Shown one piece after another: positions 17,464 through 27,248 of a stretch of 64,000 bases of DNA; positions within the stretch are counted from its first letter, which is position 1; every line of letters starts with the position of its first letter. Under the pieces are notes generated by a model. The model did not search any database and was not told the DNA's origin. It saw only the letters and a program-made list of their open reading frames with translations. The stretch is taken from positions 787,981 through 851,980 of the forward strand of contig NZ_WJIE01000005.1 of NCBI RefSeq assembly GCF_009649845.1. The letters run 5' to 3'. This DNA comes from Polyangium spumosum. Its GTDB lineage: Bacteria > Myxococcota_A > Polyangia > Polyangiales > Polyangiaceae. A program made the translations under genes and the position numbers.

Positions 17464-18483
17464 TCAGCGGCGACGCGCCGCCGAGAGGACACGCTCCCGC
17501 TCTTTCTTGCAGGCCTCGAGGCGAACGCGGGCGAGCGGGATCCAGCGGTCGTCGCTCGGCGCGCGTTCGAGGTAGGCCTCCCAGGACTCGACGGCCCGGG
17601 TGTAGGCGTCGGCGCGCACGGCGCCGAGGTTGCTGGCGCGCGCGCGGCTCCAGGCGCCGAGCGCCTCGTACCAGGCCTCGTCGTGCGGCGGCGAGAAGAA
17701 CCAGGAAGACGCGTGGATCTTGCTGTCTCCCGGGTCGTACGCGCGCGCGAGGGCGATCGAGGCGAGCGCGCTGTCGAGGTCGCCGTCGCGATCCGTGGCG
17801 ACCGCGAGGCCCCAGAGGGCAGTGACGCCGTAGTGGAACATCTCGATCGGCAGGAGCGAGCGGAGCGCGGCGCGATACCCCGCGATCGCATCCTCGAGCC
17901 GGCCCATGCCCATGTACGACTCGGCGCGGTTGGCGAGCAGGATGGCGCGGTGGTGGCCGAGCGGCTCGTGCGCGAGGGCCTCGCCATACGCCTGCACTTC
18001 CTGATCACGCTTGCCGAGGACGGCGTAGGCGATGGCGAGCTCGTTCCACGCGACGCTGGTGATCGCGGGCGGCGCGCTGCCCTTCGCGACGGTGAGGAGC
18101 ACGCGGATCGCCTCCTCGAGCCGGATCGGGTTCGGCGGCTTGTTGTCCTGACCGAGCCGGCGAAGCACGTGGCCGAGGCGCACGCGCACCCGAGGATCCG
18201 CGCTCTCCGCGCCGCCCGCTTGCTCGAGGCGCTTTACCGCTTCGAGCAGGTAGACGTCCTTCATGCGCAGGAGGTCGACCGCGGCGCTCGGCTCGAACAT
18301 GGGCTCGCTCTGCGCGAGGTCGTACTTGAGGAGGAGCTGATCGGCCTCGTCGAGCAGGTCGAGGCGCGAGGCGCCCGCAGGATCACGCGCCTTCATCCAC
18401 ACGGAAGGCGCGGCGAGCGCCTCGCGCGGAGAGGGCCACACGAGGGCGGCGAGCGCGACCGCGACGAACGCCGCGCGCTTCAC
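17464..18483 (-). CDS. Exported TPR-like protein (tandem paralogue 1)
   Basis: 339 aa from GTG, which overlaps the upstream stop (GTGA), implying coupled translation. An N-terminal signal (KRAAFVAVALAALVW...ALAAP) has a probable signal peptidase I site near residue 25. The body is TPR-like helical pairs (WNELAIAYAVLGKRDQEVQAYGEAL, AILLANRAESYMGMGRLEDAIAGY). The C-terminal SWEAYLERAPSD...RVRLEACKK matches the end of the upstream gene, pointing to a tandem duplication. Probably periplasmic scaffold; partner unknown, but the kinase-TPR gene diverges from the same region. Confidence 0.7.
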   Translation of the reverse strand: MKRAAFVAVALAALVWPSPREALAAPSVWMKARDPAGASRLDLLDEADQLLLKYDLAQSEPMFEPSAAVDLLRMKDVYLLEAVKRLEQAGGAESADPRVRVRLGHVLRRLGQDNKPPNPIRLEEAIRVLLTVAKGSAPPAITSVAWNELAIAYAVLGKRDQEVQAYGEALAHEPLGHHRAILLANRAESYMGMGRLEDAIAGYRAALRSLLPIEMFHYGVTALWGLAVATDRDGDLDSALASIALARAYDPGDSKIHASSWFFSPPHDEAWYEALGAWSRARASNLGAVRADAYTRAVESWEAYLERAPSDDRWIPLARVRLEACKKERERVLSAARRR

Positions 18484-19505
18484 GGCGCCCCCTTCGCGGC
18501 GCGAGGCGCCTTCTTCGCGGCTTCGAGCCGCGCCCGCGCCGCAGCCGCCCACGGGGTCTTGCCACCCGGACCCGCGAGGTAACTCTCCCAGAGCTTCACC
18601 GCCGCCGCGCCCTCGGCCGCGAGCGCTTCGAGGCAAGCCTTGTCCTCGGCCGCCGCGAGGTAACTCGGGCCGCCCGCGCGCAGACGCACGCCCGAAGCGC
18701 GCGCATCGGCGAGCGCCGCGTCGGCCTGCACGCGCTCGCCGTTCCGATCGAGGACGAGCACGAGCGAGAGGAGCACGTCACCCGAGAGCGCGCTCGGCGG
18801 GCGCTGGCGCGCCTCGCGCAGGTACGCCGCGGCCTCGTCGAGCGGCGAGCGCTTGGCCTCGGCGGAAGGCGCTTCGGCGGGGGCCGGCGTCGCGCGTGAC
18901 GCGGCCACGGCCATGGAGACGTGCGCGGCCTCGAGCAGCACGGCGACGCGGCGATCGGCCGAGCCGAGCAGGTCGATGCGCGGCACGAGGGCGCGGTAGA
19001 CGACGAGCGCGTCGTCGAGCTTGCCCGTCCGGCGCAGGACCTCGGCGAGGTCGTGCATCGTCGGCGGGTCCTCGACGCTGCGCGGATCCTTGCCACGCGC
19101 GAGCTCGAACTCCCGCGCGGCGTCGTCGAGCTTGCCGAGCGCGAGGTGCGCGCGGGCGAGGAGCACGCGCGGCGCGGCGAACCCGGGCATCACCTTCTCG
19201 GCGCCCTCGGCGGCGCTCTTCGCGGCGGCCGGATCCGAGACGAGCAGCGCCTTGGCGCGCCCGACGAGATCACAGTACCGCCCGAGCTCCGGGGCGCGCG
19301 CGAGCTCCCAGACCGTGGGGCGTCGGGACAACCCGCGACGGACGGTCGATGCGCACTCCCGAGGTCGGCCCGAGGCGGCGGCGGCGGCGACGAGGCTCGC
19401 GCCTTGTCCGCTCGAGGGAGGCGTCGGAGACGCGAGGACGATCGACGCGAGGAGGACGCTCGGGATCACGCGTCGCAGTATACCGATCGGTCGCGTGAAG
19501 CGCAT
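18480..19505 (-). CDS. Exported TPR-like protein (tandem paralogue 2)
   Basis: 341 aa. The ATG at 19505 is chosen because GCGGAGG lies 5-6 bases upstream; a further upstream start would lack this site. Signal-anchor or signal peptide in the first ~40 residues (MRFTRPIGILRR then VIPSVLLASIVLAS). TPR-like repeats follow (APRVLLARAHLALGKLDDAAREFELA, DLAEVLRRTGKLDDALVVYRAL). The end (LWESYLAGPGG...ARARLEAAKK) parallels the downstream gene. It diverges from the kinase gene at 19639 with a 133-base intergenic region that should hold both promoters. Confidence 0.7.
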   Translation of the reverse strand: MRFTRPIGILRRVIPSVLLASIVLASPTPPSSGQGASLVAAAAASGRPRECASTVRRGLSRRPTVWELARAPELGRYCDLVGRAKALLVSDPAAAKSAAEGAEKVMPGFAAPRVLLARAHLALGKLDDAAREFELARGKDPRSVEDPPTMHDLAEVLRRTGKLDDALVVYRALVPRIDLLGSADRRVAVLLEAAHVSMAVAASRATPAPAEAPSAEAKRSPLDEAAAYLREARQRPPSALSGDVLLSLVLVLDRNGERVQADAALADARASGVRLRAGGPSYLAAAEDKACLEALAAEGAAAVKLWESYLAGPGGKTPWAAAARARLEAAKKAPRAAKGAP

Positions 19506-19638
19506 CACGGCCTCCGCGCGAAAAGCGGCCGCGGACGGAGAGAAGCGCACGCATTCGTCGTGTCTTGGCCGTATCTTTCGGTCGTCTCCTCCGGCACCCT
19601 GTAGAACCAGAAAGAACGGCCTCGAAGGATTCGTCGTG

Positions 19639-22600
19639 ATGGACGGGGACCGCTGGCTCGAGCGAGGGGCGCGCGTCGGGGACTACACGATCGAGGATCT
19701 CCTCGGTGAAGGTGGGTTCGGCGCCGTGTTCCGCGCGCGGAGCGACGCGGGCGTGCCCGCCGCGCTGAAGGTCTTCAAGACGACCGCGGCCGAGCTGACG
19801 GCCGAGCGCCTGATCAGCCAGCAAAACGAGATCGAGGCGCTGCTCAAGCTCGATCACCCGTCGCTGATCCAGCTCTACGGCTACGGGTTCGTCGAGGGCG
19901 TGGGGTTTTACCTGGCGATGGAGCTCGCGGCGGGCGAGACGCTCGACGCTTACCTCGAACGGCTGGGCGCGCTCGACACGCTGGAGGCGGTGCGGCTGAT
20001 GCGCAAGGTGGCCGAGGCGCTGGCGCATTGCCACGCGCGCGGCGTCCTGCACCTCGACCTCAAGCCGAGCAACATCGTCATCGTCGATCCCCACGAGCCA
20101 CGCGTGAAGGTGCTCGATTTCGGGCTCGCGACGCTGACGTCGAGCTGGCAGCCGGACGACACGCGCGTGACCGCGGGGACGGTGGGCTACATGGCGCCCG
20201 AGTGCCTGCGCGGCGGGCGCGCGCGGCCCGATCCGCGTATGGATCTCTACGCGCTCGGGACCATCCTCTACGAGCTCGTCGCCGGGAAATTGCCCTTCGA
20301 GGGTCGCGGGCAGCGGACGCTCATGATGAACCGGACCGTCGGCGAGATGGTGCCGCTGCGCGAGGTGGTCGCAGGCGCGCCGCCGGCGGTCACGGCGCTC
20401 GTCGACGAGCTCCTGGCGCAGGATCCGTCGCTGCGGCCGGGGAGCGCGGCGCAGCTCTGCGCGCGGCTGAAGGAGATCTACTACGAAACGTTGCGCGGCG
20501 AGGAGCCCTCGGCCGAGGAGCGCGGGCCGCAGAGCACGAGGGCGCCGCAGAGCGCGCGCTCGTTCTCGATGCCGCCGCGCCACAACCCGGAAGAAGCGCC
20601 CTTCGTGGGCCGCGAGAGCGAGCTGTCGCGCCTCGCCTCGCGCGTGCTCGGCACGACCTCGCGCGGCGCTTCACCCGTGGTGATCGTGGGCGACGCGGGG
20701 ATCGGCAAGAGCCGGCTCGTCTCCGAGCTGCTCAACGTCGTCGAGCAGGACGGCGCGGCGGTGGTGATCTACGCGCGGTGCCGCGAGCTCAGCGCGCTCG
20801 TGCCGTATTCGCCCCTGCGCGAGGCGCTGAGCCGGCTCGCCACGGCCACGCGCCGCAAGGGCCCGACGGGCGCGCTCGTGCAGGGGGCGATCGACGCGGC
20901 GAACGACGAGGACGCGGAGCTCTTCACGGCGCTCGTGCCGGAGCTCGGCCGGGGCCTCGGCGACGCCGACGTGCGGCGGACGCTGCTCCGGCCCGCGTCG
21001 GCGCGGCGGGTGGCCGAGCTCGTGCGCAGGATGGTCACGCGGATCGCCTCGGATCTGCCGGTGCTCGTGGCCATCGAGGACCTGCACTGGGGCGACGAGG
21101 CGACGCTCGCGGTGCTGGAGATCCTGTCGGGCAGCCTCGGCGCGGCGAAGGTGTTCCTGCTCGGCACGACGAGGCCGCCGCCCCGCCTGGCCTGGCGCGG
21201 CGTGGAGCTCATGGATCTCGGCCCGCTCGATCGCGAGGAGAACGACCGGCTGCTCGCCGAGCTCGCCCGCGGCGGGGACGCGTCGATCCTGCGCGAGCTC
21301 GAGCGGCACGTGCCGCTGCTCGGCGCAGGCAACCCGCTCTTCGGCATCCAGGTGATCAAGAACCTCGAGGTCGAGGGGTTCGTCGGTCGAACCGCCTTCG
21401 GCACCTTGTGCCTCGGCTCGCGCAACCTCGCCGATTACCGCGCCCCGGCCTCGATCACCGAGGCGCTCCGCCGCAGCGTCGACAACCTCTCGCCCGACGC
21501 TCGCGAGGTGCTCGGCGTGGCCGCGCTCCTCGGCCGGACGTTCTTGCGATCGGACCTGCGCGCGCTCGGCATCTTCACGACCGGCCGCATCGACAAGGCC
21601 CTCGCGGAGGCCGAGACGCGTTGCCTCCTGCTCGACGAGCCGACGTCGACCTCGTTCGTGCACGACGTGGTGCTCGAGCAGCTCGAGCGACGCGCGGTGC
21701 GCGCCGATCTGCGCGAGCACCACCTGCGGATCGCCCGCCAGCTCGAGCGTCGCGGCGCCGATCCCGCCACGCTCGCGCGCCACCTCGAGCGCGCCGGCGA
21801 GACGCTCCGCGCCGCGGACGCCTACCTCACGGCGGGCCTGTCGGGCGCTACCAACGATCCGGGCGCAGGCCAGAATCTCCACCGCGCGATCGAGCTCGTC
21901 GCGGCCCTGCCCGCCTCGCCGGAGCAACGGCGGATCCAGCTCACGGCGACGGCCGAGCTCGTCAGCCTCCGCTGGCTGCTCGGCGGCACGGAGGAGCTGC
22001 ACGAGCTCGTCGAGCGCTGCGCCGCGGACACGCCCGCGGCCTCCGCCATGCTCGGCGCCGCGCTCGCCCGCGTGCACGAGGCGCGCGGCGAGCTCGCCGA
22101 GGCGCGCGCGCATGCCGAGCGATCCATCGCGGCGGCCGGGAAAGATCCCTCGCTCGAACGGCACAGGTCCGCCGCGACGAACGTCCTCGGCCGCGTCGCC
22201 CTCGCCCGCGGCCTCGTCGAAGAAGCCACGCGCGCCCTCGCCGCGGGCTCCTCCCTCGCCGAACGCGCGGGCGACCTCGTCGAGCTCTGCCACGCGCGGA
22301 GCCTGCACGGCGTGGCCCTCGGCCAGGCCGGCGACCTCGACGGCGCCGAGCGCGAGATCCAGGCCGCCGCCGATCTCGCCGAGCGGCTCGCCGATCCTGC
22401 GCGGCTGCTCGGCGCGTGGCACGCTTGCGCGCTCTTCGCGGAGGCGCGTTACGACTGGGACCTCGGCGTGAGCTCGACGGCGCAGCTCCTCGCCTACGCG
22501 GAGGAGCACAAGCTCGGCGGCCACTACCTCTTCGTGGGCACGCTCTACGCGGGCCGTCACCAGTTCCACGTCGGGCACCTGCACCGCGCCCGCATGCTCG

Positions 22601-23328
22601 TCACGAACGCGCTGAACCTCGCGCGTATCGTGGGCACCACGCTCGGCCGCGCCCTCGGGCAGGCGTTCCTCGGCGACGTGCACCTCGTCGAGGGCCAGCT
22701 CGCCGACGCGCTGCTCTCGTACGAGCGGGCGATCGCGCAGGCCTCGGGCCCGAACGGCGACGAGCAGGCCGCGTGCCTCGGGCTGCTCGGGCGGATGCAC
22801 GTGACGGCGCTTCGACGTGGGGATCCGGCGGAGGTTCGTCGCCTCGGGGAGGAGGCCACGTCGCGCATCGTGGCGTCGGGCCAGCGGGCGCTCCTGCTCG
22901 GCGCGTACGACCGGTTCGCGGAGTCACTCGCCGAGGTGCGGCTCGGCGAAGACGCGGCGTCCATCCGCGCGAGGCACGACGCGCTCGCGAGCTCGCTCGG
23001 CGCGGCGGGCGGCGGCTTCTGGCCGCGGATCCCGGACCTCGACGCGCGCGCGGCGGGCATGCGCGCGCGCGACTACTGGCGGAGCAAGCAGGCCAAGAGC
23101 CGGACCTCGGGCGAGTGGCAGTTGCCCGTGCAGGCGGTCTCGCCGTCGCGGCTCTTGACGACGCGCGGCGCGGTGACCTCGACGGCGCAGGTGATGCCGA
23201 GCCGAACCGTGCTCGCGCCGCCGACGGCGGGGCTCGAACGGACGGCGCCGCGCACGGGGCTGCTCGAGGCGCTCGCGACCGTGGAGGGGTTTGTCCCCGC
23301 GCTGTTCGAGGGAGACGCGGGCACGTAG
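19639..23328 (+). CDS. Ser/Thr protein kinase fused to AAA ATPase and C-terminal TPR-like region
   Basis: 1229 aa. AAGGA precedes the ATG (a GTG 3 bases earlier is an alternative). Kinase domain ~14-275: GEGGFGAVF loop, Lys44, LDLKPSN with Asp140, DFG Asp160, GTVGYMAPE activation segment, so the catalytic residues are intact although the HRD reads HLD. From ~315 an AAA_16-like ATPase: PFVGRESELSRL, Walker A GDAGIGKS near 350, Walker B VLVAIEDLHWGDEA. From ~620 to ~1130 are helical TPR-like repeats, and the tail is Ser/Pro/Arg-rich. This PknK/MalT-like signalling architecture is common in myxobacteria. No membrane segment, so cytoplasmic. The divergent exported TPR pair might be in the same pathway (inference). 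Confidence 0.9.
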   Translation: MDGDRWLERGARVGDYTIEDLLGEGGFGAVFRARSDAGVPAALKVFKTTAAELTAERLISQQNEIEALLKLDHPSLIQLYGYGFVEGVGFYLAMELAAGETLDAYLERLGALDTLEAVRLMRKVAEALAHCHARGVLHLDLKPSNIVIVDPHEPRVKVLDFGLATLTSSWQPDDTRVTAGTVGYMAPECLRGGRARPDPRMDLYALGTILYELVAGKLPFEGRGQRTLMMNRTVGEMVPLREVVAGAPPAVTALVDELLAQDPSLRPGSAAQLCARLKEIYYETLRGEEPSAEERGPQSTRAPQSARSFSMPPRHNPEEAPFVGRESELSRLASRVLGTTSRGASPVVIVGDAGIGKSRLVSELLNVVEQDGAAVVIYARCRELSALVPYSPLREALSRLATATRRKGPTGALVQGAIDAANDEDAELFTALVPELGRGLGDADVRRTLLRPASARRVAELVRRMVTRIASDLPVLVAIEDLHWGDEATLAVLEILSGSLGAAKVFLLGTTRPPPRLAWRGVELMDLGPLDREENDRLLAELARGGDASILRELERHVPLLGAGNPLFGIQVIKNLEVEGFVGRTAFGTLCLGSRNLADYRAPASITEALRRSVDNLSPDAREVLGVAALLGRTFLRSDLRALGIFTTGRIDKALAEAETRCLLLDEPTSTSFVHDVVLEQLERRAVRADLREHHLRIARQLERRGADPATLARHLERAGETLRAADAYLTAGLSGATNDPGAGQNLHRAIELVAALPASPEQRRIQLTATAELVSLRWLLGGTEELHELVERCAADTPAASAMLGAALARVHEARGELAEARAHAERSIAAAGKDPSLERHRSAATNVLGRVALARGLVEEATRALAAGSSLAERAGDLVELCHARSLHGVALGQAGDLDGAEREIQAAADLAERLADPARLLGAWHACALFAEARYDWDLGVSSTAQLLAYAEEHKLGGHYLFVGTLYAGRHQFHVGHLHRARMLVTNALNLARIVGTTLGRALGQAFLGDVHLVEGQLADALLSYERAIAQASGPNGDEQAACLGLLGRMHVTALRRGDPAEVRRLGEEATSRIVASGQRALLLGAYDRFAESLAEVRLGEDAASIRARHDALASSLGAAGGGFWPRIPDLDARAAGMRARDYWRSKQAKSRTSGEWQLPVQAVSPSRLLTTRGAVTSTAQVMPSRTVLAPPTAGLERTAPRTGLLEALATVEGFVPALFEGDAGT

Positions 23329-23378
23329 CCCGAGCCCCTGCCGTTGCCGCGCCTGGCCTTTGCGTGTAGGCAGAGCGG

Positions 23379-24428
23379 ATGATTCGAGCTCACGGCTACG
23401 CTGCGCAAAACGCCAAATCTCCCCTCGTGCCGTTCACGTTCGAGCGGCGCGACCCGGGCGACCACGACGTCGTGATCGAGATCCTCTATTGCGGGATCTG
23501 CCATTCCGACATTCACCAGGTCCGCAACGAGTGGGGCAACTCGACCTACCCCATGGTCCCGGGCCACGAGATCGTCGGCCGCGTGTCTGCCAGGGGCAAG
23601 GGCGTCACGAAGTTCCGCGAGGGCGACCTGGTGGGCGTCGGTTGTTTCGTCGATTCGTGCCGCGAATGTGGGAGCTGCAAGGAAGGCGAGGAGCAGTTCT
23701 GCACGGGCGGCGCCACGTTCACGTACAACGGGACGGAGCGGGACGGGAAGACGCCGACGTTCGGCGGCTACTCCAGCGTCCTCGTGACGAACGAGGACTA
23801 CGTCCTCCGCGTGCCCGAGGGCCTCGACCTCGCGGCCGTGGCGCCGCTGCTCTGCGCGGGGATCACGACCTACTCGCCGCTCCGGCGCTGGAAGGCGAGC
23901 CAGGGGCAGAGGGTCGGCGTCGTCGGCCTCGGCGGGCTCGGGCACATGGGCGTGAAGTTCGCCGCGTCGTTCGGCTGCGAGGTCACGGTGATCAGCACCT
24001 CGGCGCGGAAAGAGGCCGACGCGCGCAGGCTCGGCGCGAGCCATTTCCTCGTGAGCACCGACCCGAGCGCGATGGCCAAGGCGATGGGCTCGTTCGACTT
24101 CATCCTCGACACCGTGTCGGCGAGCCACGACATCAACGCGCTCCTCGGCCTCCTGCGCCGCGACGGCACGCTCGTGCTCGTGGGCGCGCCGGACAAACCC
24201 CTCGAGATCGCGGCGATGGGCCTGATCTTCGGGCGCAAGACGATCGCGGGCTCGCTCATCGGCGGCATCCGCGAGACCCAGGAGATGCTCGATTATTGCG
24301 GCGAGAAGGGGATCGTCTCCGACGTGGAGGTCATCCCGATGCAGCAGGTCGACGCGGCGTACGATCGGACCGTGAAGGGCGACGTGCGTTATCGCTTCTC
24401 GATCGACATGAAGAGCCTGTCGACCTGA
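23379..24428 (+). CDS. Zinc-dependent NAD(P)-linked alcohol dehydrogenase (cinnamyl-alcohol/YahK-like)
   Basis: 349 aa, the normal MDR length. Catalytic zinc ligands: Cys in CGICHSD and the His of GHE near residue 65. Structural zinc lobe: the four Cys of CRECGSCKEGEEQFC. The cofactor fold has GLGGLGHMGVKFA. The sequence style (YCGICHSDIHQ, YPMVPGHEIVG) matches the cinnamyl alcohol/aldehyde reductase branch such as E. coli YahK, which reduces aldehydes with NADPH. Cytoplasmic monocistronic gene, starting 50 bases after the kinase gene and convergent with purA. Confidence 0.9.
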   Translation: MIRAHGYAAQNAKSPLVPFTFERRDPGDHDVVIEILYCGICHSDIHQVRNEWGNSTYPMVPGHEIVGRVSARGKGVTKFREGDLVGVGCFVDSCRECGSCKEGEEQFCTGGATFTYNGTERDGKTPTFGGYSSVLVTNEDYVLRVPEGLDLAAVAPLLCAGITTYSPLRRWKASQGQRVGVVGLGGLGHMGVKFAASFGCEVTVISTSARKEADARRLGASHFLVSTDPSAMAKAMGSFDFILDTVSASHDINALLGLLRRDGTLVLVGAPDKPLEIAAMGLIFGRKTIAGSLIGGIRETQEMLDYCGEKGIVSDVEVIPMQQVDAAYDRTVKGDVRYRFSIDMKSLST

Positions 24429-24431
24429 AGC

Positions 24432-25715
24432 TCAGCCAAACGCGTCTTTGAGCACGATCGTCTCGTCCCGCCTCGGCCCCACCGACACCAGGAACACCGG
24501 CACGCCGATCTCGGCTTCGAGGTACCGCACGTAGTCCTGCGCGGCCTGGGGCAGCTCGGCCATCGTCCGCGCCTGGGAGAGCGCCTCGCGCCACCCGGGC
24601 CGCTTCTCGTACACGGGCCTCGCCTTCCCGACGTGCCGGATCGGCAGCTCCGTCGTGCGCCCCTCCGGCGTGTCGTACGCGACGCACACCTCGATCGTGT
24701 CGAGCCCGCTGAGCACGTCGAGCTTCGTCACGGCGAGCCCATCGAGCCCGTTCACCCGCGCCGCGTACCGGAGCGCCGGCAGATCGAGCCACCCCGTCCG
24801 CCGCGGCCGGCCCGTCACCGAGCCGAACTCGCCTCCCGCGACCCGCAGCCGATCGCCGAGATCCCCCGCGAGCTCCGTCGGGAACGGCCCCTCGCCCACG
24901 CGCGTCGCGTACCCCTTCGTGATCCCGAGGACCCGATTGATCCGCGTCGGCCCCACGCCCGCGCCCACGCACGCGCCGCCGGACACGGCCGACGACGACG
25001 TGACGAACGGGTACGTCCCGTGATCCAGGTCGAGCAACGTCCCCTGCGCGCCCTCGAACATCACGCGCTCGCCCTTCTTGATCGCCTCGTCCGCGAGCCT
25101 CGCCGTGTCCGCGATGAGCGGCACGATCCGCGGCGCGAGCGCGCGCAGCTCCGTCATCATCGCGCTGACGTCCGGCATCTCGCCGCCGAGCGCGCGCACC
25201 ACCGGGCTCCACGCGCTCGACGCCCGCGCGAGCTTCTGCTCGAGGTCGGCCATGTCCGCGAGGTCGCCGACGCGGATCCCGCGGCGCGCCGCTTTGTCCT
25301 CGTAACACGGCCCGATCCCGCGCTTCGTCGTGCCGATCTTCTGCCCGTCCGTCGCGGCCGCCTCGCGCAGGCCGTCGACGAGCCGGTGGTACGGCAAGAT
25401 CAGGTGCGCGAGGTCCGAGACGAAGAGCCGCCCGTGCGTCGCGTGCCCCTTCGATTCGAGCACGTCGAGCTCCGACACGAGCACGGCCGGATCGACCACC
25501 ATGCCTTGCGCCATGATGCAGCGCGCCTTCGGCCGGAGGATCCCGCTCGGCACGAGCCGCACGACGATCTTGTCGTCGCCCACGACGAGCGTGTGCCCAG
25601 CGTTCGGCCCGCCGGCGAAGCGGACGACGACGTCCGCGCTCTCCGTGTACAGGTCGACGATCTTGCCTTTTCCCTCGTCCCCCCACTGGGCGCCGACGAT
25701 CACGACCGCGGACAT
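24432..25715 (-). CDS. purA: Adenylosuccinate synthetase
   Basis: 427 aa. Catalyses GTP-dependent condensation of IMP and aspartate to adenylosuccinate in AMP biosynthesis. The P-loop QWGDEGKGK holds Asp13 and the NAGHT motif holds His41, the same numbers as the catalytic pair in E. coli PurA. GTTKRGIGP and VGPTRINR are also present. AAGGAGG lies 4 bases before the ATG. Convergent with the alcohol dehydrogenase gene and divergent from the membrane-protein gene at 25788. Confidence 0.97.
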   Translation of the reverse strand: MSAVVIVGAQWGDEGKGKIVDLYTESADVVVRFAGGPNAGHTLVVGDDKIVVRLVPSGILRPKARCIMAQGMVVDPAVLVSELDVLESKGHATHGRLFVSDLAHLILPYHRLVDGLREAAATDGQKIGTTKRGIGPCYEDKAARRGIRVGDLADMADLEQKLARASSAWSPVVRALGGEMPDVSAMMTELRALAPRIVPLIADTARLADEAIKKGERVMFEGAQGTLLDLDHGTYPFVTSSSAVSGGACVGAGVGPTRINRVLGITKGYATRVGEGPFPTELAGDLGDRLRVAGGEFGSVTGRPRRTGWLDLPALRYAARVNGLDGLAVTKLDVLSGLDTIEVCVAYDTPEGRTTELPIRHVGKARPVYEKRPGWREALSQARTMAELPQAAQDYVRYLEAEIGVPVFLVSVGPRRDETIVLKDAFG

Positions 25716-25787
25716 CCGGCCTCCTTGCGTGCTGATCGGTCCGTCACGAGCCCGAACGTTAGTACACTCGCCGCGGACGTCCCACCC

Positions 25788-26810
25788 ATGAGCCGCTCGA
25801 TCGTCTCGATCCCGCCGGGGCTCCGCCTCCTCGCGCTCCCGACGCTCCGGGACGCGTCGCTCGTGGCCGCGCTCGTCGCCTCGGTCTCGCTGCTCGCGGG
25901 CCTCGTACGTTTGATGCCGCTCTTGCTCGCACCAAGCGTGCCCGCGAGGCTCGGCTTGCCGTTTGCCCGCGCCGCGCTCGCCGTCTCGCTCGAGGTCGCG
26001 TTCGTCGTGGCCCCTGCCCTAGGCGCGGCCCTCGCGGCGGCTCGGCTCGTCGATCGGGGCGAGGCCCGCGCCGTCTTCGCCCTGGGCGCTTCTCCGCGTT
26101 CCCTCGTCGCGTCTGCCCTCCCCGTCTGGCTCCTCGCCTTCGCCCTCTCCGGGCTCGCCTCGCTCGCGTGGGGCCTCGAGGCCGAAGCGCCTGGCCGCCT
26201 CGCCGCTCGCCTCCTCGTGGATGGCCGCGCCGCCTGCGTCGATTTTGCTGCCCGGGACCCTCGCTCTCCGCATGCCGCGACCGTCCCGCTCGCCGACGCC
26301 ACCTGGATCTGCTTGCCCGGCGAGCCTCCGCGCCTCGTCATGAGCCCCTCGCTCCTCGGCGGATCGGCGCTCGCGGCTCGCTCGATCGAGCTCTCCGCCG
26401 ACACCACGTCCCTCGTGGCCGACGACCTCGTCCTCGCCTTGCCCTCGAACGAGACGACCGGCCCCATGACCGTCCGTGTCGGCCGTGCCTCCGTGCGGGG
26501 CCTCTTGCCCCTCGGCCGCCCGTCGAACCTCCGCGCGCCCGTGCGCGCTTGCCTCCTCGGCTCGACCGCTCTCTCGAGCGCCCTCTTTGCGAGCCTCTCC
26601 GTGCTCGCCTTTGGCCTCGGCGGCCGCGCGCTTGCTCTTTTCGTCGGGCTCTCTGGCCCGGCGCTCGCGCTGCTCGTGTTTTCGGCGCTCGAACGTGAAA
26701 AGAGCCCGCTCTCCGCCTACCTGATCGTCCCTGCGCTCGGCTCGCTCGGTCCGCTCCTGGCGGCCCGCTTCGCGTGGCATCTGCCTTCACGCCGCTCGCT
26801 GCGCGCATGA
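25788..26810 (+). CDS. Polytopic membrane protein, possibly LptF/LptG-like
   Basis: 340 aa, very rich in Leu, Ala and Arg, with about six TM helices: three in the first ~135 residues, then a ~100-residue soluble part (ADATWICLPGEPPRLV, ELSADTTSLVADDLVL) and a final group from ~245. That layout, plus a GEARAVFALGASPRSLV loop like the conserved E-(I/L)-x-A-L-R-A-x-G-(I/V)-S of LptF/G permeases, suggests a divergent lipopolysaccharide-export permease. Start MSRSI has no strong RBS. The family call is tentative. The tatA gene follows 147 bases downstream. Confidence 0.5.
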   Translation: MSRSIVSIPPGLRLLALPTLRDASLVAALVASVSLLAGLVRLMPLLLAPSVPARLGLPFARAALAVSLEVAFVVAPALGAALAAARLVDRGEARAVFALGASPRSLVASALPVWLLAFALSGLASLAWGLEAEAPGRLAARLLVDGRAACVDFAARDPRSPHAATVPLADATWICLPGEPPRLVMSPSLLGGSALAARSIELSADTTSLVADDLVLALPSNETTGPMTVRVGRASVRGLLPLGRPSNLRAPVRACLLGSTALSSALFASLSVLAFGLGGRALALFVGLSGPALALLVFSALEREKSPLSAYLIVPALGSLGPLLAARFAWHLPSRRSLRA

Positions 26811-26957
26811 CGAAAGTGGACGGCGGATCCAGCGCCCCTCGCCCGCATCGCTCACGATCCTACGGCTTTGGCCTCCATTGCCGGAGCGGCCCGAGGGTGG
26901 TACGGGTGTTGGAGTGGACGCGGGAAGCCCGATGCTTCCCCGGGCAGGAGCACGACC

Positions 26958-27161
26958 ATGGGCCGATTGAGCATCACCGAACTCCTTCTCATCCTGGGCG
27001 TCGCTCTGCTCTTGTTCGGCGCCGGCCGCATCGCCGACATCGGCAAGGGCCTCGGCGAGGGCATCAAGAACTTCAAGAAGGGCATCAAGGACGAGGGCGA
27101 ACCGCCGCCGAAGCAGCTCCCTAAGAAGGAAGACGAGGGCGGCGAGAAGACCACGTCCTAG
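26958..27161 (+). CDS. tatA: Twin-arginine translocase subunit TatA
   Basis: 67 aa. One N-terminal membrane helix (ELLLILGVALLLFGAG), then the short hinge and amphipathic helix typical of TatA (IADIGKGLGEGIKNFKKGIKDE), and a charged tail. TatA oligomers form the passage for folded Tat substrates. The start MGRLS was chosen because GGAG lies about 8 bases upstream and the longer reading has no family similarity. tatB and tatC are not in the window. A candidate Tat substrate is encoded at 35563. Confidence 0.93.
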   Translation: MGRLSITELLLILGVALLLFGAGRIADIGKGLGEGIKNFKKGIKDEGEPPPKQLPKKEDEGGEKTTS

Positions 27162-27248
27162 GCGCGAAGGCCCCGCGATCTTTCTTCGCGGAACGGTCTT
27201 TCTGCGTGGTCGACGTGGACGCCGTGACGCCTATACTCGAGGAATCGT

